Shown here piece after piece: positions 19,301 through 27,950 of a stretch of 64,000 nucleotides of DNA. The notes under the pieces are model-generated. The model made no database searches. It was not told the origin of the DNA and worked only from the letters and a program-made list of their open reading frames with translations. Made by a program: the position numbers and the translations under genes. Origin of the DNA: an uncultured Erysipelotrichaceae bacterium (GTDB lineage Bacteria; Bacillota_I; Bacilli_A; Erysipelotrichales; Erysipelotrichaceae). Every line of letters begins with the position of its first letter. Positions within the stretch are counted from its first letter, which is position 1. The DNA lies in NCBI GenBank assembly GCA_946537255.1, contig CAMNFS010000005.1:1-64000 (forward strand), written 5' to 3'.

Positions 19301-20676
19301 AACATGCCTACCGGGCCGGTACCATCGGAACGGTCGCCGAAAAGACCGCATACGGCTATGTCAGCGGTTACTGTGAGAAGATGAATATTACCGACATGCG
19401 GAGAGTCATGAAGGATTATCTCGCTGTCAACTGCCAGGATGTCAAGCGTACCACCGGCCAGCATCCGGGAGGTATCATCATTATTCCGGATAAATATGAC
19501 GCGGAGGATTTCACACCGATTCAGTATCCGGCCAACGATCCGCAGAGTGAGTGGAAGACGACACACTATGACTTTCATGACATTCACGACAATGTCCTGA
19601 AATTTGATATTCTCGGCCATGTTGATCCGACTGCGATGCGTCTGCTTCAGAATATTTCGGAAACCAAACCGACTTCCATTCCGATGAATGATCCGGAAAC
19701 ACTCTCACTGTTCTACTGTGATGATGCGCTGAAGGCGGACCCGCGGGTCTATAAGAAAGAAACCGGAGCTCTCGGGCTGCCGGAATTCGGAACCCGCACC
19801 ACCCGAAGGGTTCTCGAGGAAACAAGACCTCATGTCTTTTCGGATCTGGTGATTATCTCCGGTCTTTCCCATGGTACGGATGTCTGGGCGGGAAATGCCG
19901 AATCGCTGATTCAGCAGGGAATCTGCACGCTTTCTGAAGTAATCGGATGCCGTGATGACATTATGACCTATCTTCTTGCGAAAAACCTTGAGCCGCTGAT
20001 GTCCTTCAAGATCATGGAGAGCGTCCGTAAGGGCAAGGGACTCAGTGAGGAGTGGGAAAAAGCGATGAAGGATCATGATGTGCCGGACTGGTACATTGAT
20101 TCCTGCAAAAAGATCAAATACATGTTTCCGAAGGCACATGCGGTTGCCTATGTCATGATGGCGGTGCGGATCGCCTGGTACAAGGTTCATGAGCCATGGA
20201 ATTTCTATGTGCAGTTTCTGACTCTGCGCTGTGATGCGTATGAAATTGAAACGATGACGAGAGGCCTGGAAGCGATCCGGGAAAGAATGAATGACATCCA
20301 GAGCCGGTTGGCTGACAGAAACGCGGCGGTGCCGGTATCGAACAAGGAAAAGTCACTGTTCGATACGCTTGAAGTGTGCGAAGAGCTCTATGCCCGCGGA
20401 TATCGGATCGGAAATGTTGATCTTTACCATTCCAAAGCGAGAGTATTCTCCTATGACCCGCAGGATCATCAGGTGATCATTCCGCCGTTTACGGTGATTG
20501 ACGGACTTGGCGGAAACGTCGCGGATTCCATCGAACGGGCAAGAAATGAAGCTCCGTTTCTTTCCCGCGAAGACATTCTCAAACGCACGCAGCTCAGTGA
20601 CACCCTGATGAAAAAACTGGGATCGCTGGGCTGTCTGGAAGGGATTTCGGAACGGAATCAGCTTTCCCTGTTCTGA
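16345..20676 (+). CDS. polC: DNA polymerase III alpha subunit, Gram-positive type (with PHP and DnaQ-like exonuclease domains)
   Basis: ~1443 aa; ELHMHTNMSEMDGV, FDLETTGLS exonuclease, zinc-finger-like CPQCHYSEF...CPHCGH; ATG at 16345 preferred over upstream TTG. Confidence 0.95.
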   Translation: MGLKLGTLFEKLPNETLVHLSDYEFDRLSFYRANKTVKGILHAPSPLKHSDYTALCDWLSQAGQCQFDLYVRSDTSQIAENELEKYFSLSAPEPLQRLLSRASIRYDEKNMVILFVFSDESQLKEALDDEKLFHGFLEQIGLGALKIRMEILERNAPEVETVVRRVQTQEKPKEEPKEKKRYARVKREDWPKVNLHDIRDQAENIWFEGEVFAADEIVTKYGKTIRTLSVYDGTDAINVKCFEGKNFTKEELSELKAGKQFRIYGSVIYDTYAKDYVCQAVACEMVNMEADTDPSQEKRVELHMHTNMSEMDGVCSAEEVVKYAFGLGHPGICITDHADCQGFVKAFNTAKSLTKGSDRSFKVGLGCEMNMAEDRLTIVRNKTDDPLNSRTYICFDLETTGLSCNYDSIIEFGAVKICDNVVVDRRQQFILPPIPIPAVITRKTNITPQMVSGALTFEQAADDLLEWIGDAVLVAHNATFDYHFMNEELRRIGRPPLTNPVIDTLDLSRALLKERRYYRLGNVANFYHITYDEEVAHRADYDAEVLSSVFMALLHDAEKRGAHTLSQLDDVQDEDAYTKVRRSHITVLAKDQKGLKRLYEMITESCTNTLVVMSKSGKEGGAAEPRVKRSEVSRDRSHLLIGSSCLNNEIFELACNGDDERLLKAMQWYDYIEIQPPGNYSTEVVLGSIPSMDRVREVLKRIIAMARKAGKPVCATSDAHYCKPSQKIFRDVYIMSQGVGGVTHPLYIRDNELRQRTKNPDQHIRLTEEMKECFAFLNDDALVHEIVIENPLKIFGMLDEIRPVPSGTFPPVIEGSDDKLREICHATEKRMYEFEGKVPEIVSERLNQELDNIIRNGFGVHYYIAHLLVKRSNDDGYVVGSRGSVGSSFTATMSGITEVNPLPPHYLCPQCHYSEFISSIQCASGFDLPDRTCPHCGHVMRGNGHNIPFQTFLGFNADKTPDIDLNFSNEYQARAHAFIKEVFGEKHAYRAGTIGTVAEKTAYGYVSGYCEKMNITDMRRVMKDYLAVNCQDVKRTTGQHPGGIIIIPDKYDAEDFTPIQYPANDPQSEWKTTHYDFHDIHDNVLKFDILGHVDPTAMRLLQNISETKPTSIPMNDPETLSLFYCDDALKADPRVYKKETGALGLPEFGTRTTRRVLEETRPHVFSDLVIISGLSHGTDVWAGNAESLIQQGICTLSEVIGCRDDIMTYLLAKNLEPLMSFKIMESVRKGKGLSEEWEKAMKDHDVPDWYIDSCKKIKYMFPKAHAVAYVMMAVRIAWYKVHEPWNFYVQFLTLRCDAYEIETMTRGLEAIRERMNDIQSRLADRNAAVPVSNKEKSLFDTLEVCEELYARGYRIGNVDLYHSKARVFSYDPQDHQVIIPPFTVIDGLGGNVADSIERARNEAPFLSREDILKRTQLSDTLMKKLGSLGCLEGISERNQLSLF

Positions 20677-20713
20677 GCCGTTTCTGTGTCCTTTGTACGG
20701 ATACTCTTGAGTC

Positions 20714-21508
20714 ATGAAAATACTTGTGGTAGATGATGAAAAAATCGCGCTGGATCATATCCTGTCCATCCTGGAACGGCTGATTCCCGGAAGTCTGACG
20801 GTCGGCTGCCGTTCGGGAGAACATGCACTGGAAGAAATGCAGAAGCAGCAGTTTGATATTGCGTTTCTGGATATCAGTCTGAGGGATATGGACGGAATTG
20901 AACTGGCAAAAAAACTGAAAATGATCAATCATCAGCTCAACATCATCTTTACGACCGGATACGGAAGCTATGCCGGGGAGGCATTCAGCCTTCATGCCAG
21001 CGGCTACATCATGAAGCCGCTGACAGATGAAAAGGTGCGCAGGGAACTGGAGGACCTGCGTCATCCGATTGCCAAGACACCCCGCACAGGAAAACTGCGG
21101 GTTCAGGCTTTCGGTAATTTTGAAGTATATGATGAAAACGGAATTCCGCTTTCCTTCCAGTATTCCAAATCGAAGGAAATGCTTGCCTATCTGATTGACC
21201 GCTGCGGCGCATTCTGCACCAATGGGGAAATCATGGGGATTCTCTGGGGAGACGAAGCAAGCGACCGCAAGCGCAGCTATCTCAAGAACCTCCGTACCGA
21301 TCTCAATCAGGCTCTGGAAAAAGCCGGATATGACAATATTCTGATCCGCCGCAGGGGGATGATCGCGGTCATACCGGAAAGCCTGGACTGTGATTATTAT
21401 CTGTGGCTGAAAGGCGTTCCGGGGGCGATCAATTCCTATCGGGGAGAATATATGACACAATACAGCTGGAGTGAGTTTACCAACAGCCAGCTGGACCGGA
21501 CTCATTGA
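20714..21508 (+). CDS. Response regulator with SARP-like winged-helix output
   Basis: Receiver KILVVDDEKIALDHIL...FLDISLRDMDG; output GKLRVQAFGNFEVYDENGIPLSFQYSKSKEMLAYLIDR. Confidence 0.85.
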   Translation: MKILVVDDEKIALDHILSILERLIPGSLTVGCRSGEHALEEMQKQQFDIAFLDISLRDMDGIELAKKLKMINHQLNIIFTTGYGSYAGEAFSLHASGYIMKPLTDEKVRRELEDLRHPIAKTPRTGKLRVQAFGNFEVYDENGIPLSFQYSKSKEMLAYLIDRCGAFCTNGEIMGILWGDEASDRKRSYLKNLRTDLNQALEKAGYDNILIRRRGMIAVIPESLDCDYYLWLKGVPGAINSYRGEYMTQYSWSEFTNSQLDRTH

Positions 21509-22779
21509 CTGAAGGATTTCGGAAGAATGACTTCTGCAGAAGTACCCTCACCAGGGGTGCTTTTTATATTCAGGGATCCGCCGGTCATCGATCGGATCCG
21601 TTCCCGGACGCTGTACAGTCCGACATGGGTCTTGTTGTCATCCGGATCATAGGGCTGATCGGCGTGAAAGCCGACACCGTCATCGATGACCTGAATCCGG
21701 ATGGAATTACCGAGATCATCCGTGACAATCGTTACCGTACCGCCGCCGGGTTTTCTTCCGACCCCGTGCTTCACCGCGTTTTCAACCAACGGCTGAATGG
21801 TCAGGGGCGGGACGCGGAAATCCTTGGTATGGATCTCATACCGGACCTGAAGCTCATCCTCAAAGCGGATTTCTTCCAGCGAGAGGTAATGACGGATATG
21901 TTCCAGTTCCTTGTCGAAGGGGATCGTCGCGTCGGTCGTCAGGGAATCGATGTTTCCGCGCAGATAATCAGAAAACTCCGAGATGGCCCGCTGGGCGGTT
22001 TCCGGATTCTTTCCGGCAAGATAGTAGATGGTATTCAGAGTGTTGTACATGAAATGCGGCTGAATCTGACTCAGCATGACCCGGATCCGCTCATTGGCAA
22101 GTTTTTTTTCCTGTTCCTTCAGAAGATTCTGCTGATCGACATGGGAAATCGAATAGATCAGAAGGCAGGTCAGAGTGATCGCAAGGGACTGAAAATTCTG
22201 TGAAAACCAATAGCCGCGGAACAGGGTTCCGAGAGCCGGAAGAATGAGATAGGTAAGAAAACAGATCACATTGCGGATTCCGAGTTCTCTGCTGTTGGTG
22301 AAGATGATGACAAAATCCAGAATCACCGCGATCCAGCCGGGTACCTGACCAAGCCAGTAAAGCGGCTGGGGAATGATATGATTATGAATGTCATACTGCA
22401 GGAACATGTCATTGAACAGCGAAATAATCCAGAGCACGGAACCGACAATACAGAAAAAACAGATGATCCGGGTGATCACGATCAAAGCTTTCGACTGATG
22501 AAGGATACTTTGAACAAAATACAGTGTGATCATGTAGATGATCCCGTAGAAAGCCAGATAATTGACGATTCCGCAGAGAATATACATTGGTTCGGAACGG
22601 TTGTACGCTGAAAAAATGAATCCGAGTTCAGAGATCAGCCGGCTCAGCTGCAGAATCAGAACCATGTCGAAGAGGCGTTTTGTTTTCGGGTCGCCATAGC
22701 GTGAGGTCAGAGAAGAGATCATAATGATCAGAATGACGAGACTCGCGTACAGCAGCAGGATCGTATTGGAATGAATCAT
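21502..22779 (-). CDS. LytS/YehU-type sensor histidine kinase
   Basis: Multi-TM N-terminus; LSQIQPHFMYNTLNTIYYL His_kinase motif; PLTIQPLVENAVKHGVG and HVGLYSVRERI ATPase. Confidence 0.9.
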   Translation of the reverse strand: MIHSNTILLLYASLVILIIMISSLTSRYGDPKTKRLFDMVLILQLSRLISELGFIFSAYNRSEPMYILCGIVNYLAFYGIIYMITLYFVQSILHQSKALIVITRIICFFCIVGSVLWIISLFNDMFLQYDIHNHIIPQPLYWLGQVPGWIAVILDFVIIFTNSRELGIRNVICFLTYLILPALGTLFRGYWFSQNFQSLAITLTCLLIYSISHVDQQNLLKEQEKKLANERIRVMLSQIQPHFMYNTLNTIYYLAGKNPETAQRAISEFSDYLRGNIDSLTTDATIPFDKELEHIRHYLSLEEIRFEDELQVRYEIHTKDFRVPPLTIQPLVENAVKHGVGRKPGGGTVTIVTDDLGNSIRIQVIDDGVGFHADQPYDPDDNKTHVGLYSVRERIRSMTGGSLNIKSTPGEGTSAEVILPKSFSQ

Positions 22780-22894
22780 CGGTTAATATACTATCATTTT
22801 CCGTGCGAATACGTGAAAAAGCTGAATTATTCGCAATTTCATGCAGAAAATGGATTGAATTAGGCTTTTTTTGTGATACCATAACTTCGTGATT

Positions 22895-22918
22895 CAGGGA
22901 GCGCGCAAGCGCTCCCTG
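22895..22918 (+). promoter_or_regulatory. 5' UTR hairpin upstream of rimP-nusA-infB
   Basis: CAGGGAGCGC-GCAA-GCGCTCCCTG, perfect 10-bp stem with GNRA-type tetraloop. Confidence 0.6.
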
Positions 22919-22937
22919 TCTTCTGAAAGAGGATAGT

Positions 22938-23399
22938 ATGGAACATATGGAAAAGCTGAAGGAGCGGATCGAACCGATTCTTTCAGCAAATCACGTCAGG
23001 CTGTATGAGATGAAATGGCTCGGCAGCGAACGAACGCTTCAGATTGCGATCATGCGGGAAGACGGCTCTATGGATCTTGATACCTGCGCTGCCGTAAGCG
23101 AAGCGCTGAGCGGAGAACTGGACAAGGATGAGGATCTCAAAACCGCGTATACCCTGGAGGTATGCAGTCCTGGTGCTGAAAGAGAAATCCGCTCGATCAG
23201 CGAACTGAAACAGATGGATCACCCGTATGTATTCATCCGTCTGAAACACCCGGTCAGAAAGATGACGGAAATCACCGGTGAAATTCAGGGATATGAGAAC
23301 GGAATCATCACCATCAGCTATCGGGATAAGGCATTACAGAGAACGGTTGAATTCAGTGATGAAGAAGTGGACTTCATCCGCCTGGCAGTAAGGATTTAA
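22938..23399 (+). CDS. rimP: Ribosome maturation factor RimP
   Basis: LEVCSPGAEREIRS; position before nusA. Confidence 0.92.
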   Translation: MEHMEKLKERIEPILSANHVRLYEMKWLGSERTLQIAIMREDGSMDLDTCAAVSEALSGELDKDEDLKTAYTLEVCSPGAEREIRSISELKQMDHPYVFIRLKHPVRKMTEITGEIQGYENGIITISYRDKALQRTVEFSDEEVDFIRLAVRI

Positions 23400-23417
23400 A
23401 GGGAGAAAACTGACGAT

Positions 23418-25214
23418 ATGAAAATCAATTACAAGGAACTTATCAAGGCACTTTCCGGAATTGAGGATGAGCGCCGCATTTCGGAAGAAGTGCTTCAGGA
23501 TGCCCTGAAGGAAGCGCTCGCAAAAGCCTATAAGAAGGACATGGAGCTTTCAGATATCAATATCGAGGTAGAAATCAACGCCAAGGATCAGACGATTGAT
23601 TACTACCAGCTTTATAATGTCGTGGAAAACGTTGAGGATGATGAACTTGAAATCGAGCTTCCGGACGCAAGGGAACTGAAGGCTGATACATATCTTGGGG
23701 ATGTGATCCGCCGCAAGGTCGATATTCCGACCATGAGCCGGGCCGCCGCGACGCTGGCCCGCAATGTCATCCGGCAGAAGATCCGGGAAGCTGAGAAGGT
23801 TGCGGTCTACGATGCGTATATTGATCTCAAGAATGAGATGGTCATCGGTATTGTGGAGTCCGTCAAGGAAAAATTCGCTCTGATCAACCTTGGCAAGACA
23901 ACGGCGCTGATGCCCAAGTCCGCTCAGATTCCGACCGAGCGTCTTACCGAGGGACAGAAAATCCGTGTTGTCATCACGGAGGTCAATAAGGATTCCAAAG
24001 GCAGTCAGGTGCTTGTCAGCCGGGCGGATCCGATGCTTGTGAAGCGTCTGTTTGAAAAAGAAGTTCCGGAAATCTCACAGGGTATTGTCGAGATCAAGGC
24101 AATTGCCCGTGAAGCGGGAGAGCGCACCAAGATGGCTGTTGTATCCTACAATCCGGAAATTGATCCGATCGGGGCATGTATCGGACAGCGCGGTGTCAGG
24201 GTTCAGGAAATCATTGAAGAACTCAAGGGTGAGAAGATTGATATTTTCCTCTGGAGTCCGGATGAAACAGTGCTTGTGCGCAATGCGCTTTCTCCGGCAG
24301 AGATCGAGGAAGTACTTCCGGTCGAGGATGATCCCAACAGTCTGCTTGTTGTCGTCAGTCCGGATCAGCTTTCCCTTGCGATCGGCAAAAAGGGAAAGAA
24401 TGCCAAGCTCGCGGTACGTCTGACCGATCGGAAGATCGATATCAAGACCAAGGACGAAATCATTGCCTCCGGCAAGGATTACGATGAGCTCGTTGCCAAG
24501 GCGGAAGCGCAGCGCGCGGAACGCCGTCGGGAAATCGAGCGCCGGGAAATTGCCCGCATGGAAGCCGAGGCTAGAGCGGCTGAAGAAAAGCGTCAGGCTG
24601 CTGTGGAGGCTCTGGCCAGAAAAGTGGCGGATGAAGCTGCCGCAGCCGCGGCTGCTGAGGATGTGCTTCCTGAGGAAATGCAGGAAAACATGAGCGAGCG
24701 CATCCGGAATGAGATGGCCCGTGAAATTGAACATCCATCTGAAACACCTGTTTCCGAACCGGAGCCGGTCAGTGTGGCTGAAGAACCCGAACCGGAAGCT
24801 GTGAGTGAGCCGGAGGTCGAGATTCCTTCCGCTGCTGCAGAAGAAAAGGAACCGGAAGAAGAACCGGTGAAGGCAGAAGAGGAACCGGTTGTTGTCAAGG
24901 AGACAAAGAAGAGAGTCGATCTTGAAGAGGTCGCGGCCAAGAATGATTATGTATCCCGTTTTGAAAAACTCGCGGATACCACCAAGCCCAAGCAGGCGGC
25001 ACCGGCAAAGAAGCGCCGCAGAAAGGGCGATGATGACGGCATCAAGACCAGAAATGATGAACTTCTGCGTCAGCTGAAGAAGGATGGAACCGAGATTTCC
25101 AAGCCGATCTATACCGATGAGGAACTCGATGAGATCGAGCGTCAGGCCCAGGAAGAGGAAGACGCGATGTACGACATCGACTATGACGAGTACGAGGAGT
25201 ACTACGAGGAGTAA
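23418..25214 (+). CDS. nusA: Transcription termination/antitermination protein NusA with long C-terminal extension
   Basis: CIGQRGVRVQEI, LAIGKKGKNAKLAVRLT KH motifs; ~250-residue E/A-rich extension. Confidence 0.95.
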   Translation: MKINYKELIKALSGIEDERRISEEVLQDALKEALAKAYKKDMELSDINIEVEINAKDQTIDYYQLYNVVENVEDDELEIELPDARELKADTYLGDVIRRKVDIPTMSRAAATLARNVIRQKIREAEKVAVYDAYIDLKNEMVIGIVESVKEKFALINLGKTTALMPKSAQIPTERLTEGQKIRVVITEVNKDSKGSQVLVSRADPMLVKRLFEKEVPEISQGIVEIKAIAREAGERTKMAVVSYNPEIDPIGACIGQRGVRVQEIIEELKGEKIDIFLWSPDETVLVRNALSPAEIEEVLPVEDDPNSLLVVVSPDQLSLAIGKKGKNAKLAVRLTDRKIDIKTKDEIIASGKDYDELVAKAEAQRAERRREIERREIARMEAEARAAEEKRQAAVEALARKVADEAAAAAAAEDVLPEEMQENMSERIRNEMAREIEHPSETPVSEPEPVSVAEEPEPEAVSEPEVEIPSAAAEEKEPEEEPVKAEEEPVVVKETKKRVDLEEVAAKNDYVSRFEKLADTTKPKQAAPAKKRRRKGDDDGIKTRNDELLRQLKKDGTEISKPIYTDEELDEIERQAQEEEDAMYDIDYDEYEEYYEE

Positions 25215-25217
25215 TTC

Positions 25218-25475
25218 ATGCCCAGAAAGATTCCGATGCGCAGGTGCGTAGCGACCGGGGAATCGCTTCCGAAAAAGGAACTGATCCGAATCGTCAGAAC
25301 ACCCGAGAAAACGATAATCGTGGATCCAACCGGTAAGGCAAACGGCCGTGGAGCCTATCTGAAGAAGGACCCGGAAGCGGTTGCGGCAGCGAAAAAAAAC
25401 CGGTCTCTGGAAAAAGCACTGAAGGAAGAAATCCCTGAAACATTCTGGCCGCTGCTGGAGCAGGCGGTCAGATAA
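25218..25475 (+). CDS. rnpM: YlxR/RnpM-family (DUF448) protein
   Basis: PMRRCVATGESLPKKELIRIV...GRGAYL; between nusA and infB. Confidence 0.92.
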   Translation: MPRKIPMRRCVATGESLPKKELIRIVRTPEKTIIVDPTGKANGRGAYLKKDPEAVAAAKKNRSLEKALKEEIPETFWPLLEQAVR

Positions 25476-25565
25476 AACCGCACACTGAAACAGAGGTGAT
25501 GTGAAAGAAGAATGAGAGAAAGAGTACGGCTCTTTCTGTGAACAGATACAAAGGAGGAATTTGAT

Positions 25566-27440
25566 ATGCCAAGAAAAAACAGCCGGCCGGGCGGACAGAA
25601 CCGCAGCCGGAAAGGGAATAATAACGGCCGCCGCGGCGGAAACAGCCGGGGACCGTTTACGCCGTATCAGAAAAAGGCACCGGATATCCACGCTATTACT
25701 TACAGTGAAGGGATCACGCTAGGAGAACTTGCCAAGAAGTGCGGCAGAAATGCCAGTGATCTGATCAAGGTGCTCTTCATGCAGGGAAAGATGGTGACCA
25801 TCAACACAACCCTGGATGATGATATGGTTGAAACCGTATGCCTGGAATATGAGATTGAACCGACCAAGGTGAAAGCCCGGGAGGAAGACAGTCTTGAGGA
25901 TGATGAGATCGAGGAGGATGAAAACCAGCTCAGAGAGCGGCCTCCGATTGTTACAATCATGGGTCATGTAGACCATGGTAAAACAACTCTGCTTGATGCG
26001 ATCCGCTCCACCAAGGTTGCGGCGGGGGAAGCAGGGGGTATTACCCAGGCGATCGGCGCATATCAGGTTTCGATCAACGGAAGGAAAATTACTTTTCTCG
26101 ATACGCCGGGACATGAAGCATTTACTGCCATGCGGGCAAGAGGTGCCTCTGTCACGGATATTGCGGTTATTGTCGTAGCTGCGGATGACGGTGTCATGCC
26201 TCAGACCAAGGAGGCAATCGACCATGCCAAAGCTGCGAATGTTCCGATGATTGTGGCCGTCAACAAGATGGATAAGCCGGACGCAAATCCGGACCGCGTA
26301 AAGAATGAAATGTCCGAACTCGGCATCATGCCGGAAGAATGGGGAGGCGATACGATCTTCGTTTCCACCAGTGCCAAAAAAGGAGATGGAATCAGTGATC
26401 TTCTGGAAACGATCGTAACCGTAGCAGATGTCAAGGAACTGAAGGCAAATCCATCCCGGATCGCAAGCGGCACGGTCATCGAAGCAAAACTTGACAAGGG
26501 CCGCGGTCCTGTTGCGACGCTTCTGGTACAGAACGGAACCCTGAAACAGGGACAGCCTGTCGTTGTCGGCACCTGCTTTGGAAAAGTCCGCAAGATGACG
26601 GATGAAGACGGGATTGAGCTCAAATCCGCAGGGCCTGCGTCCCCGGTTGAGATCATCGGTCTCAATGATGTTCCGGAGGCAGGGGATCTGTTCAAGGCAT
26701 TCGAGGATGAAAAGGAAGCACGGGCAATGGCAGAGCGCCGCAAGCGCAGAAAGATCGAACAGCAGCGCCGCAAGACCAGTGCAGTTTCTCTTGAGGATCT
26801 CTCCCGTGAAATCGCGGAAGGAGAAATCAAGGAGATTCCGGTCATCATCAAAGCGGATGTGCAGGGAAGTGCCGAAGCAGTTCGATCCTCCCTCGAAAAG
26901 CTTGAGGTTGAAGGTGTCAAGGTCAATGTCATTCATTCCACAGCCGGTGCGATCAACGATACCGATATCATGCTGGCGGATGCTTCAAAAGCGATGATCA
27001 TCGGCTTCAATGTCCGTCCAAGCGCGGATATCCGCAAGAAGGCAGAAGACGCCGGTGTTGAAATCCGTCTGCACAACATCATCTATAAGGCAACCGAAGA
27101 AATGGAAAACGCCATGAAAGGTATGCTGGATCCGGTTTATACCGAGGTTGTCATCGGTCAGGCAGAGGTCCGCGAAACCTACAAGGTTTCCAAGATCGGA
27201 ACGATCGGCGGCTGCATGGTGACGGATGGAAAGCTCGCGGCTCACTGCGGCATCCGACTGATCCGGGATGGAATTGTAATCTATACTGGAAAGCTTGGCT
27301 CTCTGAAGCGTTTCAAGGATGATGCAAGAGAAGTGAACGCAGGGTATGAGTGCGGTATTACGATTGAAAACTATAACGATATCAAGATCGGAGATGTGAT
27401 CGAAGCATACCAGGAACAGGAAGTACGTACGGAGGCCTGA
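25566..27440 (+). CDS. infB: Translation initiation factor IF-2
   Basis: [32 protein letters not shown]. Confidence 0.97.
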   Translation: MPRKNSRPGGQNRSRKGNNNGRRGGNSRGPFTPYQKKAPDIHAITYSEGITLGELAKKCGRNASDLIKVLFMQGKMVTINTTLDDDMVETVCLEYEIEPTKVKAREEDSLEDDEIEEDENQLRERPPIVTIMGHVDHGKTTLLDAIRSTKVAAGEAGGITQAIGAYQVSINGRKITFLDTPGHEAFTAMRARGASVTDIAVIVVAADDGVMPQTKEAIDHAKAANVPMIVAVNKMDKPDANPDRVKNEMSELGIMPEEWGGDTIFVSTSAKKGDGISDLLETIVTVADVKELKANPSRIASGTVIEAKLDKGRGPVATLLVQNGTLKQGQPVVVGTCFGKVRKMTDEDGIELKSAGPASPVEIIGLNDVPEAGDLFKAFEDEKEARAMAERRKRRKIEQQRRKTSAVSLEDLSREIAEGEIKEIPVIIKADVQGSAEAVRSSLEKLEVEGVKVNVIHSTAGAINDTDIMLADASKAMIIGFNVRPSADIRKKAEDAGVEIRLHNIIYKATEEMENAMKGMLDPVYTEVVIGQAEVRETYKVSKIGTIGGCMVTDGKLAAHCGIRLIRDGIVIYTGKLGSLKRFKDDAREVNAGYECGITIENYNDIKIGDVIEAYQEQEVRTEA

Positions 27441-27443
27441 GAC

Positions 27444-27812
27444 ATGTCAGATATCAAGCAGAAACGGCTGGAGGGCATTATCCGGAAGAACCTTTCCGAA
27501 ATCATCCAGTTTGATGTCAAGGATCCGAACATCGGATTTGTGACGATTACGGATGTGAAGGTGACAAGAGACCACAGCTACGCCACAGTTTACGTGACCT
27601 TCATCGGTGCCACCAACCGGAAGGAAGCCATCGCTTCCCTGGAAAGAGCCAAGGGTTTCATCCGCAGTGAACTGTCGCAGCGGCTGGATATCCGCAGGTG
27701 TCCGGATCTCATCTTTAAAATCGATACCGCTGAGGATAATGCCCGGCATATCGAAGAAATCATTGAAGAGATTCACAGAAATGATCAGAACACACAGGAA
27801 AACGAGGAATGA
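27444..27812 (+). CDS. rbfA: 30S ribosome-binding factor A
   Basis: 122 aa; position after infB; VYVTFIGATNRKEAI...LDIRRCPDLIFKID. Confidence 0.93.
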   Translation: MSDIKQKRLEGIIRKNLSEIIQFDVKDPNIGFVTITDVKVTRDHSYATVYVTFIGATNRKEAIASLERAKGFIRSELSQRLDIRRCPDLIFKIDTAEDNARHIEEIIEEIHRNDQNTQENEE

Positions 27813-27827
27813 AAACCTCGTTTTTTT
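27801..27827 (+). terminator. Rho-independent terminator overlapping rbfA stop
   Basis: AACGAGG-aatgaaaa-CCTCGTT with T-run. Confidence 0.8.
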
Positions 27828-27840
27828 GAGAACCTTTTCT

Positions 27841-27869
27841 TTGAAAACTGCATTTCATGGGGATATGCT
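27841..27869 (+). promoter_or_regulatory. Putative sigma-A promoter of Cys-motif lipoprotein
   Basis: TTGAAA-17-TATGCT. Confidence 0.4.
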
Positions 27870-27950
27870 TTAAATGTTATCTGTTTATGGAAGAACGGAT
27901 TGGAACGATACCCTGCATGGGGATATTTTGAGACAAAGGAGGAAATGAGC

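Noticed and set aside
24600-25214. Repetitive-looking GAA/GAG-rich DNA in the nusA 3' region as a microsatellite
   Set aside because: Explained by the E/A/P-rich coding sequence; no exact tandem unit.
24075-25691. 538-aa - strand ORF antisense to nusA/rnpM
   Set aside because: Generated by codon bias and low-complexity DNA of nusA; the + strand genes are certain.
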